From assembly GCF_004361695.1 (NCBI RefSeq), contig NZ_SNVW01000004.1, positions 310,001 through 374,000 on the forward strand: a stretch of DNA of 64,000 nt. Reading direction: 5' to 3'. A program made the position numbers and the translations under genes. This document shows, one piece after another, positions 23,538 to 31,485 of the stretch (position 1 is the stretch's first letter; each line of letters begins with the position of its first letter). This DNA is from Curtobacterium flaccumfaciens. GTDB lineage: Bacteria; Actinomycetota; Actinomycetes; Actinomycetales; Microbacteriaceae. The notes beneath the pieces were generated by a model. That model did not search any database. It was not told where the DNA came from and saw only the letters and a program-made list of their open reading frames with translations.

Positions 23538-24349
23538 CGTGCTTCCTTCCCTTCGACGCGACCCGAGGTCGCGGCAACCTTCCGGCCCCGCCCGCGCATC
23601 GTCGCCGTCGACGCTGCGTCCGGGACGATGCCGGTCTCACGTGCGTGGTCCGCCAGGAGCCCCCGGAGGAGTCGGCGACCACGGTGGAGGCGGCTCATGA
23701 CCGTCCCCACGGGGGTCTTCATGATGTCGGCGATCTCCTGGTACGAGAACCCTTCGACATCGGCGAAGTACACGGCCATCCGGAAGTCCTCGGGGATGGC
23801 CTGGAGCGCGTCCTTCACGGCGGAGGACGGCAGGTGATCGATGGCGTCGGCCTCGGCGGAACGCGCCGAGATCGACTGCGTCACGCTCTCCGCGCCGCCG
23901 AGCTGCCAGTCCTCGAGCTCGTCGATGGTGCCCTGGTACGGGTTCCGCTGGTTCTTGCGGTACGTGTTGATGAACGTGTTCGTGAGGATCCGGTACAGCC
24001 AGGCCTTGAGGTTCGTGCCCTGCTTGAACTGCCGGAACGCGGCGAACGCCTTGACGAAGGTCTCCTGCACGAGGTCGGACGCGTCGGCGGGGTTGCGGGT
24101 CATCCGCATCGCAGCGCCGTAGAGCTGGTCCATGAACGGCAGCGCCTGGTCCTCGAAGAGGGACCGGAGTTCGCCCTCGGAGACGGTCTTCGCGTCGACG
24201 ACGTCGGCCTCGGTGTCGTCCGCCGCGGCGTCGTCCGCCGCCTCGTCGTCCTCGAGCGCTTCGTGCTCCTCGGTGACCGCGTCGAGTTGCGCCTCGGTCT
24301 CCTCGACCAGGTCGTTCGGTACTTCGGCGTGCGGTTCGTCGGTCGTCAT
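23534..24349 (-). CDS. sigR: ECF sigma factor for thiol-oxidative stress (SigR/SigH)
   Basis: The 271-residue form has an acidic N-terminal tail (1-60, rich in Glu/Asp/Ala), sigma region 2 ([34 protein letters not shown] and [20 protein letters not shown]) and region 4 ([40 protein letters not shown]). Region 2 and the RKNQRNPY stretch match SigR/SigH, which recognise GGAAT-N18-GTT. The ATG at 24349 is preceded by TAGACT eight bases upstream, giving a leaderless start. A longer in-frame form starts at GTG 24499 behind a GGGAGG ribosome site and adds 50 residues; it would be made only from the upstream SigR-type promoter. Both forms are likely real. The gene overlaps rsrA by four bases. Confidence 0.95.
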   Translation of the reverse strand: MTTDEPHAEVPNDLVEETEAQLDAVTEEHEALEDDEAADDAAADDTEADVVDAKTVSEGELRSLFEDQALPFMDQLYGAAMRMTRNPADASDLVQETFVKAFAAFRQFKQGTNLKAWLYRILTNTFINTYRKNQRNPYQGTIDELEDWQLGGAESVTQSISARSAEADAIDHLPSSAVKDALQAIPEDFRMAVYFADVEGFSYQEIADIMKTPVGTVMSRLHRGRRLLRGLLADHARETGIVPDAASTATMRGRGRKVAATSGRVEGKEAR

Positions 24350-24357
24350 CGCCGCCA

Positions 24358-24363
24358 AGTCTA
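24358..24363 (-). promoter_or_regulatory. Proximal (housekeeping) -10 box of sigR
   Basis: On the minus strand TAGACT lies eight bases before the ATG at 24349. It would produce a leaderless transcript encoding the short SigR only, analogous to the constitutive promoter of Streptomyces sigR. No clear -35 is visible. Confidence 0.5.
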
Positions 24364-24530
24364 GGCCGAGCGGGCTCCGCTCCGCAGCGCCCAGCGGGCC
24401 GTGCGCCGCAGCGCCGAGTGGGCCGCCGAGCGTCGTCGGCACGGCGGTCAGCACGCTGGTCGCGGCTGTCCGCTCTCGTGCGAGTGTTGCTGTCGCCACT
24501 GATCCTCCCGGTGCGTTCAGTACCCTTGTG

Positions 24531-24556
24531 AACCGATGGCAGCCACGACGCATTCC
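24531..24556 (-). promoter_or_regulatory. SigR-dependent autoregulatory promoter of sigR
   Basis: The minus strand reads GGGAAT, then exactly 18 bases, then GTT (with C before it), a perfect match to the SigR consensus. The -35 lies inside the first codons of the divergent aroA gene. Transcription would start near 24523 and include the GGGAGG site and GTG start (24499) of the long SigR form. Confidence 0.8.
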
Positions 24557-25897
24557 CAGCCCCGGACCGACCCCTGGACCGCACCGGTCGCGCGCGGTCC
24601 CCTGCGCGGCGACGTGTCGCTCCCCGGCTCGAAGTCGCTGACCAACCGCGAGCTCGTGCTCGCCGCCCTCGCGGACGGTCCCGCCACGATCCGGCTGCCC
24701 CTGCACTCGCGCGACTCAGCACTGATGATCGCGGGGCTCCGCGCGCTCGGCGTCGGCATCGACGAGGTCGTCCCCGCGTCCGGCGAGCAGCCGAACCCGT
24801 ACGGCCCCGACCTCCGGATCACGCCCGCGCCGATGCACGGCGACGTCCGCGTCGACTGCGGGCTGGCCGGCACCGTGATGCGCTTCCTGCCGCCGCTCGC
24901 CGCGCTGGCGGTCGGTCCGGTGACGATCGACGGCGACCCGTACGCCCGGAAGCGCCCGATGCACGCGATCATCCGGGCGCTCGTCGACCTGGGCGTCGAC
25001 GTGACGGACGACGGCGCCGGCGCGATGCCGTTCTCCTTCACCGGCACCGGGTCCGTCCGCGGCGGCACCCTGTCCATCGACGCCTCGGCGTCGTCCCAGT
25101 TCGTCTCCGGCCTGCTCCTCTCCGCGCCGCGCTTCGACGAGGGGCTGCACCTCACCCACGTCGGCGAGCGGCTGCCGAGCCTGCCGCACATCGACATGAC
25201 GGTCGCGGCACTCCGCGCCCGCGGCGTCCGCGTCGACGAGCCGGCCGTCGGCGAGTGGGTCGTGCACCCCGGTCCGATCGCCGCCCGCGACGTCACCATC
25301 GAGCCGGACCTGTCGAACGCCGCGCCGTTCGCGGTCGCAGCGCTCGTCGCGGGCGGCTCCGTCCGCATCCGCACCTGGCCCTCCGAGACGACGCAGGTCG
25401 GCGCCGACCTCGAGACGCTCCTGCCCCTGTGGGGGGCGACCGTGGTCCGAGACGGTGACGACCTGGTCGTCGACGGCGGCGTCGGGATCCGGGGTGGGGC
25501 CTCCCTTCCGGGGCTCGAACTCGACCTGAGCCGCGGCGGTGAACTCGCCCCCGCGCTCGTCGCGCTCGCGGCGCTGGCCGCCGGCCCGACGGAGGTCACC
25601 GGCATCGGCCACCTGCGTGGGCACGAGACGGACCGGCTCGCCGCCCTGGCCGACGACCTCAACCGGTCTGGAGGCGCGGTCCGCGAACTCGACGACGGCC
25701 TGCGGATCGAGCCGGCTCCGCTCCACGGCGGCGACTGGGCCGCGTACGACGACCACCGGATGGCGACGGCGGGTGCGATCGTGGGCCTCGTCGTCGACGG
25801 CGTCGCCGTCGACGACATCGGGTCGACGGCGAAGACGCTGCCGCAGTTCCCGGAGCTCTGGGCCGCGCTGGTCGGTTCCTCGACGAGTGGGGACTGA
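24536..25897 (+). CDS. aroA: 3-phosphoshikimate 1-carboxyvinyltransferase (EPSP synthase)
   Basis: The 453-residue enzyme joins shikimate 3-phosphate and phosphoenolpyruvate in aromatic amino acid synthesis. Diagnostic motifs are [20 protein letters not shown] (substrate-binding Lys, Ser and Arg), [13 protein letters not shown] in place of the classical GNAGTAMR-like loop, [24 protein letters not shown], and the C-terminal [15 protein letters not shown] and [12 protein letters not shown]. The protein is complete. The ATG at 24536 is nine bases after TACCCT, a probable leaderless start, and there is no Shine-Dalgarno. Its first codons contain the -35 of the divergent sigR promoter, so transcription of the two may interfere under stress. 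rsgA starts three bases after its stop. Confidence 0.96.
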   Translation: MAATTHSQPRTDPWTAPVARGPLRGDVSLPGSKSLTNRELVLAALADGPATIRLPLHSRDSALMIAGLRALGVGIDEVVPASGEQPNPYGPDLRITPAPMHGDVRVDCGLAGTVMRFLPPLAALAVGPVTIDGDPYARKRPMHAIIRALVDLGVDVTDDGAGAMPFSFTGTGSVRGGTLSIDASASSQFVSGLLLSAPRFDEGLHLTHVGERLPSLPHIDMTVAALRARGVRVDEPAVGEWVVHPGPIAARDVTIEPDLSNAAPFAVAALVAGGSVRIRTWPSETTQVGADLETLLPLWGATVVRDGDDLVVDGGVGIRGGASLPGLELDLSRGGELAPALVALAALAAGPTEVTGIGHLRGHETDRLAALADDLNRSGGAVRELDDGLRIEPAPLHGGDWAAYDDHRMATAGAIVGLVVDGVAVDDIGSTAKTLPQFPELWAALVGSSTSGD

Positions 25898-25900
25898 CCC

Positions 25901-26962
25901 GTGAGCTGGTGGGAGGACGCCGACGGTGACGTCTCCGACGTCGACGAGCCGTACGGGCAGTACGACGAGTCGAGCGTGCGGGTGCGTCCGAACCCGAAGG
26001 GCAACCGGCCGCGCACGAAGGTCCGGCCGACGTACGACGACGCTCCGGTCGGCTGGGTGACGAACGTCGACCGCGGGCGATTCGGCGTGCTGGTCGGCTC
26101 CGGAACGCCGGACGAGCACGTCATCACCGCCACGAAGGCACGCGAGCTCGGCAAGAAGTCCGTCGTCACGGGCGACCACGTGTCCCTCGCCGGCGACGTC
26201 TCCGGCGACGCCGGGTCCCTGGCCCGCATCGTGAAGGTCGCCGACCGCACCACGCTGCTGCGCCGGAGCGCCGACGACTCGGACGAGGTCGAGCGCGTCA
26301 TCGTGGCGAACGCCGATCAGATGCTCATCGTCGTGGCGGCCGCCGACCCCGAGCCCCGCACGCGACTCATCGACCGCTACCTGGTGGCGGCCTTCGATGC
26401 CGGACTCGACCCGGTCCTCTGCATCACGAAGACCGACCTCGCCGACCCGGCACCGTTCCTGGCGCACTTCGCGTGCCTCGACCTCCGCATCGTGACGAGT
26501 CGCTCCGACGACGTGCCGTTCGAGGCCCTGCACGAGGTCCTCGACGACAAGGTCACGGTCACCGTGGGGCACTCCGGCGTGGGCAAGTCGACGCTCGTGA
26601 ACGCCCTGACCGGCTCGACGCGCGCGATCGGTGTCGTGAACGCGGTCACCGGGCGCGGCCGGCACACCTCGTCGTCGTCGATCGCCCTGCGGGTGCGCGA
26701 CGGCGGCTGGATCATCGACACCCCGGGCGTGCGGTCGTTCGGCCTCGGGCACGTCGACCCGGCGAACGTCTTCCGGGCGTTCGCCTCGCACGCGATCACC
26801 GTCGTACCGTCGGACAGCGGGATCCCGCTCGACCAGGCGCACGACTGGGAGATCGTCGACCGGGTGCAGGCCGGCGAGCTCGGGCCGACCGGGGTGGAGC
26901 GGCTCGACTCCTTCCGGGCGCTCCTGACCGGCATGGGCGCGTCCGACCCGGGCACGGAGTAG
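25901..26962 (+). CDS. rsgA: Ribosome small-subunit-dependent GTPase A
   Basis: The 353-residue protein is a circularly permuted GTPase that helps late 30S assembly. An OB-fold (about 45-115: VGWVTNVDRGRFGVLV) precedes the GTPase domain in which the G4 motif TKTD comes before G1 GHSGVGKS (Lys229) and G3 IDTPGVRSF. The C-terminal zinc motif seen in E. coli RsgA is absent: the tail after G3 contains no Cys cluster, as in several actinobacterial homologues. The N-terminal 45 residues are charged and variable. The GTG start lies three bases after aroA, so the two are one operon with probable translational coupling. Three family C palindromes follow. Confidence 0.92.
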   Translation: MSWWEDADGDVSDVDEPYGQYDESSVRVRPNPKGNRPRTKVRPTYDDAPVGWVTNVDRGRFGVLVGSGTPDEHVITATKARELGKKSVVTGDHVSLAGDVSGDAGSLARIVKVADRTTLLRRSADDSDEVERVIVANADQMLIVVAAADPEPRTRLIDRYLVAAFDAGLDPVLCITKTDLADPAPFLAHFACLDLRIVTSRSDDVPFEALHEVLDDKVTVTVGHSGVGKSTLVNALTGSTRAIGVVNAVTGRGRHTSSSSIALRVRDGGWIIDTPGVRSFGLGHVDPANVFRAFASHAITVVPSDSGIPLDQAHDWEIVDRVQAGELGPTGVERLDSFRALLTGMGASDPGTE

Positions 26963-27057
26963 CCCGCGCGGCCGCGCGCCGCGCCGCGCCCGCGCGCGTG
27001 CCGCGGTGCGGGCGCGCCGCCGTGCGCCCGCCGACCCGTCTCGCACCCGTGGTGCCC

Positions 27058-27432
27058 GCCGAGATCGCACAAAACGTCGCGCTCGGCGCGCTCGAGCGGC
27101 ACGTTCTGCGACCTCGGCGTGACGCACGCGGCGTGTCGTGCGATCTCGGCAGCGCCGGCGCGGCGACTCGCTCGACGCCGCGGGCTCGCCGCCCCCGTGC
27201 CGCGCCCGTGCCGCGCGCCGACCGGTCTCGCCGAGATCGCACAAAACGTCACGCTCAGCGCCCACGCACCGCACTTCGTGCGATCTCGGCGCACCGCACG
27301 CGGCACGTCGTGCCCGCTCGACGCCGCCAGCCCGGCGACGAACTCGCGCCAGCGGTCCCGGCACCCCGCTCGCCGAGATCGCACTTCGGCGGGTGTCGGT
27401 GACGTCGAGGCCCGCCGAAGTGCGATCTCGGC
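27058..27432. repeat. Palindrome family C, three tandem hairpins after rsgA
   Basis: Three inverted repeats share arms GCCGAGATCGCAC and GTGCGATCTCGGC: 27058-27070 with 27138-27150, 27230-27242 with 27278-27290, and 27372-27393 with 27411-27432. The third has perfect 22-base arms around a 17-base loop. The first two also share AAAACGT directly after the left arm, and the first contains an extra imperfect right arm near 27099-27118. They fill most of the 539-base gap between rsgA and the next gene; the remainder (26963-27057) is GC-rich and shows nothing else. Confidence 0.85.
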
Positions 27433-27464
27433 GTCGGCGAACTGGCCGAGCGCCGGACTCGGAG

Positions 27465-27493
27465 TCGACAAGTGTGCATCGTGGTTGTACAGT
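27465..27493 (+). promoter_or_regulatory. Promoter of the ABC-2-like membrane protein gene
   Basis: TCGACA (27465-27470), a 17-base spacer and TACAGT (27488-27493) form the best vegetative-type promoter in the window. The GTG start codon is at 27502, eight bases after the -10 box, so the transcript should be leaderless. Confidence 0.65.
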
Positions 27494-27501
27494 TGCCCGT
27501 C

Positions 27502-28683
27502 GTGTCAGAAGTTGCAAAGTACAACTTTGCGCCGACCCCCGCCGTCGACGCTCCGTCCTCCTCCCCTGCCGACCCGCACGTGCAGGCGCACCAGCACTCG
27601 CACGCCGCTCCCCGCACGCCGCGGTCGAGCCGGCAGCCGATCGGCCCGTCGGTCGTCCGCCCGCAGGGACTCGGTCGCGTCCTGCTGTCCTTCGGCTCGC
27701 ACATCCTCGTGCCGCTCTTCCTGGCCGTCGGCATGGGGCTCGCCTACCTCGGCGCCTTCCACGCCCCGACCCCGCACGACCTGCCCGTCGGCATCGTCGG
27801 CCAGAGCGCCGCGACCCAGGTGTTCGCGCAGACCGTGACCGACCAGTCCGACGGCGCCCTCGTCGCGCACGTCGTCCGCTCGGCAGCCGAGGCGAGGGAG
27901 CAGGTCCGCGACCGCGACCTCGCCGCCGTGTACGCCCCCGGCGCCACCGGTGCGACGCTCTACGTGTCGACCGCGGCCTCGGAGACGACCGCCAGTGCGG
28001 CGCAGAAGATCTTCATGCCGATCGCCTACCAGGCACACCTGCCGTTCACCGTGCAGGACGTCGTGCCGACCGGCGACGAGGACACCACCGGACAGGGCCT
28101 CTTCTTCCTGCTCGTGGCGCTGAGCGTCGGCGGCTACGCGTCGGCCATCGCGGTCGCCGCGTTCGCGACCCGGCTCCGCCCGCTGTGGACCGCCGCGGTC
28201 GGCCTCGTCACCGCCGGCGTCGTCGCGGGCATCGGCGTCGTCATCGCCGGACCGATCTACGGCATCATCACGACGCACCAGTGGGAGGTCTTCCTGTTCG
28301 CGTGGATGTACGACGCGATCATCGTGGCCCTCGGCGTGGGGCTCCACCCACTGCTCGGCCGCTGGACGACCCCGGTCCTCACGATGCTCTTCGTGATGCT
28401 CAACTTCACGTCCTCCGGCGGCATCTTCCAGCCCGCCTTCCAGCCCGGGTTCTTCGCCGGTCTCAACACGTTCTGGAGCGGCGCCGCCTGGCTGCGGGCC
28501 GCGCAGGACCTGCTGTACTTCCCCGGCGCCTCGCTCGGACGTCCGTCACTCGTGCTGGCCCTCTGGCTGACCGTCGCGGTGCTCCTCTGCGTCGTCGTGC
28601 ACGGGCTCGTCGCCCGTCGGACGCGGATCGCCCGCGAGCGCGAGGTCACCCGTCTCGAGGAGGAAGAGGTCGTCGCCGCCTGA
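27502..28683 (+). CDS. Membrane protein resembling ABC-2 type permease / phage-infection-protein family
   Basis: The 393-residue protein starts with a His/Pro-rich cytoplasmic stretch (about 10-45), has one helix (LLSFGSHILVPLFLAVGMGLA), an extracytoplasmic domain of about 110 residues, and then five more helices from ATGQ-like TTGQGLFFLLVALSVGGYAS onward. This layout, helix then extracellular domain then five-helix bundle, is that of the YhgE/Pip and DUF3533 branch of ABC-2 permeases. No ATPase gene is adjacent, so the transported compound is unknown. The GTG at 27502 is chosen because of the promoter eight bases upstream, with no Shine-Dalgarno. A perfect inverted repeat lies across its first codons and could be a repressor site. 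hisN follows on the same strand. Confidence 0.75.
   Translation: MSEVAKYNFAPTPAVDAPSSSPADPHVQAHQHSHAAPRTPRSSRQPIGPSVVRPQGLGRVLLSFGSHILVPLFLAVGMGLAYLGAFHAPTPHDLPVGIVGQSAATQVFAQTVTDQSDGALVAHVVRSAAEAREQVRDRDLAAVYAPGATGATLYVSTAASETTASAAQKIFMPIAYQAHLPFTVQDVVPTGDEDTTGQGLFFLLVALSVGGYASAIAVAAFATRLRPLWTAAVGLVTAGVVAGIGVVIAGPIYGIITTHQWEVFLFAWMYDAIIVALGVGLHPLLGRWTTPVLTMLFVMLNFTSSGGIFQPAFQPGFFAGLNTFWSGAAWLRAAQDLLYFPGASLGRPSLVLALWLTVAVLLCVVVHGLVARRTRIAREREVTRLEEEEVVAA
27514..27530. promoter_or_regulatory. Perfect inverted repeat at the start of the membrane protein gene, putative operator
   Basis: GCAAAGT and ACTTTGC are separated by ACA, just 12 bases after the predicted transcription start. The AT-rich arms stand out in this GC-rich genome. 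The place suits a repressor that blocks the promoter, but no regulator gene is adjacent. Confidence 0.5.
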
Positions 28684-28708
28684 CGCCGTCACCGGTACGC
28701 TGACCGTC

Positions 28709-29491
28709 GTGGACCTCAGTGCCGATCTGGACTTCGCCCGCTCCCTCGCCGACACCGCCGACGCGATCAGCCTCGAACGGTTCCGGGCGGCCGACCTGCA
28801 CGTGTCCCGGAAGGCCGACAGCACGCACGTGACCGACGCCGACCAGGCCGTCGAGCGGGCGCTCCGCGAACGGCTCGCCGCCGAGCGTCCGGACGACGCG
28901 TTCCTCGGCGAGGAGACCACGGCCGACACCGGTGCCGAGGCCGTCAGCGAGGGCCACCGGCAGTGGGTCGTCGACCCGATCGACGGCACCGCGAACTACC
29001 TGCGCGGGGTGCCGGTCTGGGCGACCCTCATCGCCCTCGCCGTCGACGGGCGCCCAGTGCTCGGCGTGGTCAGCGCCCCCGCCCTCGGCAAGCGCTGGTG
29101 GGCGGCGGACGGCCTCGGCGCACACTCGTTCGACGGACCGCTCCGGGTGTCCGGCGTCGACACCCTCGCCGATGCCAGCCTCAGCTACAACAGCATCCAG
29201 CAGTGGGACGACGACGACCGGCTGCAGCCGCTGATCGACCTGTCCCGCAAGGTCTGGCGGACCCGGGCGTACGGGGACATGTGGCCGTACATGATGGTGG
29301 CCGAGGGGGTCCTCGACGTCGCCGGCGAGCCCGACCTCAAGCCGTGGGACATCGCGGCGCTCGTGCCCATCGTGGAAGAGGCGGGTGGCCGCTTCACGTC
29401 GCTCGACGGCGACCCGGGGCCGTGGCACGGCAGCGCGCTCGCGACCAACGGTCTGGTGCACGACGCCGTCGTCGAGGTCATCCGCCGCTAG
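28709..29491 (+). CDS. hisN: Histidinol-phosphatase of the inositol-monophosphatase family
   Basis: The 260-residue protein has the metal-binding motifs of the IMPase fold: GEE (67-69), DPIDGT (89-94) and the late KPWDIAALVPIVEEAGG. The close match of WVVDPIDGTANYLRGVPVW and the short length fit the actinobacterial HisN proteins, which remove phosphate from L-histidinol phosphate in histidine synthesis. Inositol monophosphatase activity is an alternative that sequence alone does not exclude. The GTG at 28709 lies seven bases after TACGCT and 25 bases after the previous gene, so it may have its own leaderless transcript. Its stop shares the bases CTAG with the stop of the convergent MFS gene. 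Confidence 0.85.
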   Translation: MDLSADLDFARSLADTADAISLERFRAADLHVSRKADSTHVTDADQAVERALRERLAAERPDDAFLGEETTADTGAEAVSEGHRQWVVDPIDGTANYLRGVPVWATLIALAVDGRPVLGVVSAPALGKRWWAADGLGAHSFDGPLRVSGVDTLADASLSYNSIQQWDDDDRLQPLIDLSRKVWRTRAYGDMWPYMMVAEGVLDVAGEPDLKPWDIAALVPIVEEAGGRFTSLDGDPGPWHGSALATNGLVHDAVVEVIRR

Positions 29492-30984
29492 GCCGTCGCC
29501 GACGCCGCCCGCTTCGCGGCCCGCCGCCGCACGACCAGGTCGCTGACGGCCAGCACGAGCGCCAGCGCCATGAGCGACACCGTGAACGTCGTCCCGCTCC
29601 GGAAGGCGTCGTGGTACGCATCCAGGCGAGCGGCCCCGCTGGCCCCCGCCGTCTCCCCGCGCACGATCCCGTAGAAGATGCTCGTCGCCACCGCGGTCCC
29701 GATCGCCGTCCCGACGCGCTGCCCGAGCTGCTGCATCGACCCCGCGACACCGGACTGCTCGATCGGCACCTCGGCCAGGGTGAGCGTCTGGTTCGGTGAC
29801 ACGACGAACCCGCCGCCGAGCCCGCCGACGAGGAACGCGCCGGCCATGGCCCACGGCGTCACGTCCGGCGGGGTGAGCGTCGCGGCGAGCACGAGCAGCA
29901 GGAACCCGATCACGACGAAGCCGAGCCCCGCGACGACGAGCGCCCGACCGACCCGGTCGACGATGCGCCCGCCGATGTAGGAGCCGACGGCACTGGTCGC
30001 GGCGAACGGGATGCTCACCATGCCGGCGAACAGCGGCGCGAGCCCGAGGCCCTCCTGCAGGTACAGCGTCACCATGAGGAACGAGGCCGGCAGCGCGGCG
30101 AAGTACACCGCGACGATCGACAGCCCGTTGCGGTACGACGACAGCCGGAACAGCTCGAAGTGGATGACCGGCGACTTGCCCTGCGCCTTGTAGCGGTTCT
30201 CCCACCGGACGAACGCGGCGACGAACACGGCGAAGCCGACGAGCCAGAACCACCGCGCCTGGGAGTCGCCGGCGCCGGTCGTGAGGACGAACGGCAGCAT
30301 CAGGGTGATGATCGCCGCTCCGAGCAGCAGGATGCCGACGATGTCGAGTTCCCGGTCCTTCGGGCGGCCCTGCGACCCGCGGGGCAGGAGCTTCAGGGCG
30401 AACACCAGCGCCGCGATGCCGAGCGGCACGTTCATCCAGAACAGCAGCCGCCAGCCGGACTCCTCACCGCCGATCGCGATGAGGCCACCACCGATGGTGG
30501 GGCCGAGCGCGGTGGAGATGCCGATCATCGCGCCGAACAGCCCGAAGGCCCGGCCGCGCTCGGGCCCGCGGAACAGCTGCTGCACGAGCCCGATCACCTG
30601 CGGCATCTGGGTACCGGCGGCGAACCCCTGCAGGATGCGCGTGACGATGAGGACCTGGATGTTCGGGGCGATCGCGCACAGCAGGCTCGACGTGGTGAAC
30701 GCGACGAGCCCGACGATGAACAGCGCTCGACGGCTCTTGAGGTCGCCGAGCCGGCCCGCCGGCACGAGCGCGAGCCCGAACGCCAGCGCGTACCCCGCGA
30801 CGATGAGCTGGAGGGACGAGCTGGTCGCGCCGAGGGACTGCTCGATCGACGGCAGCCCGACGTTGACCTTCGACAGGTCGAGGATGGTGAGCGCCGCGAC
30901 GGCGACGCAGACGGCGAAGGCCCGCCACCGGGTGCGGTCGTCGGGGCGGGAGTCGGTCGGGGCGGTCGGATCGGCGCTGGACAT
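29488..30984 (-). CDS. MFS transporter, 14-helix DHA2 (EmrB/QacA) exporter
   Basis: The 498-residue protein has the fourteen helices of the DHA2 family. Motif D1 appears as TILDLSKVNVGLPSI and motif A as GRLGDLKSRRALFIVG, with motif C-like GPTIGGGLIAIGG. In classical members the D1 motif reads LDxTIVNVALP; here Ser-Lys replaces Thr-Ile. It probably exports hydrophobic drugs or metabolites by proton antiport. A 17-bp perfect palindrome lies five bases upstream of the ATG and suggests control by a TetR-type repressor not encoded next to it. The 3' end overlaps hisN by four bases. The large LuxR gene is on the other side, in the opposite orientation. Confidence 0.9.
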   Translation of the reverse strand: MSSADPTAPTDSRPDDRTRWRAFAVCVAVAALTILDLSKVNVGLPSIEQSLGATSSSLQLIVAGYALAFGLALVPAGRLGDLKSRRALFIVGLVAFTTSSLLCAIAPNIQVLIVTRILQGFAAGTQMPQVIGLVQQLFRGPERGRAFGLFGAMIGISTALGPTIGGGLIAIGGEESGWRLLFWMNVPLGIAALVFALKLLPRGSQGRPKDRELDIVGILLLGAAIITLMLPFVLTTGAGDSQARWFWLVGFAVFVAAFVRWENRYKAQGKSPVIHFELFRLSSYRNGLSIVAVYFAALPASFLMVTLYLQEGLGLAPLFAGMVSIPFAATSAVGSYIGGRIVDRVGRALVVAGLGFVVIGFLLLVLAATLTPPDVTPWAMAGAFLVGGLGGGFVVSPNQTLTLAEVPIEQSGVAGSMQQLGQRVGTAIGTAVATSIFYGIVRGETAGASGAARLDAYHDAFRSGTTFTVSLMALALVLAVSDLVVRRRAAKRAASATA

Positions 30985-30988
30985 CAGG

Positions 30989-31005
30989 TTCCGTGCTACA
31001 CGGAA
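30989..31005. promoter_or_regulatory. Perfect inverted repeat upstream of the DHA2 exporter, putative operator
   Basis: TTCCGTG and CACGGAA are separated by CTA and lie five bases before the exporter ATG. A related GTTCC...CACGG stretch occurs near 31040-31054. The rest of the gap to 31293 shows no gene, known riboswitch or further repeat that I can support. Confidence 0.55.
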
Positions 31006-31293
31006 CGGGCCGAACCGGTCCGAACCGGGCTGTACCCCGTTCCTGTACCACGGTCTCCGACCACCGATGACCGGATCACCCCCGAACGCCCCCCGAGGGG
31101 GGCACGTGGCCCCCCGGACTGGGGTCAGGAGGGGGTGACATCGGATTGCGGAGACCGGCCATCCGCGTCCGAACCTGAGTTATCGTGCTCCCAGGCGGCA
31201 GGTCAAGCGACGTCTCGGATTCCCTAGATCCGGGCAACAGCAGGACCGGTCGTGCTTCGTCCGAAGACCCTAACCCGAGGGGTGATACAGACG

Positions 31294-31482
31294 ATGACTT
31301 CATCGTTCCCGAGCGGAACCGAGTGCACCCTCACTCGTCATCCGCATTCCGAAATCCGATCTGACCGTTCTGGCGCGCGTACCCTCGCCGCTTCTCGTCC
31401 GGCTCTGCGCGTGCCCAACGGCCGCGCCACGTTCCGGCTCTCCTCCTTCGCTGCATCCGCTTCCGGACCCGGAGGCCGGTGA
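31294..31482 (+). CDS. Possible 62-residue leader ORF ahead of the LuxR regulator
   Basis: An ATG at 31294 opens a 62-codon frame that ends three bases before the ATG of the LuxR gene; the GGAGG ribosome site of that gene lies inside it. The peptide is Ser/Arg-rich with no hydrophobic segment or known domain. Its codons include ACT, TCA, TCT, CAT and CGA, unusual here, so it may be a translated leader rather than a conserved protein, or simply an untranslated leader. The ribosome site for its own ATG is poor (GAGGGG about 11 bases upstream). Confidence 0.35.
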   Translation: MTSSFPSGTECTLTRHPHSEIRSDRSGARTLAASRPALRVPNGRATFRLSSFAASASGPGGR

Positions 31483-31485
31483 GTC

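Noticed and set aside
25663..25690. CTGGAGGCGCGGT inside aroA as a family A copy
   Set aside because: It lacks the second arm and encodes conserved protein sequence, so it is explained by codon choice.
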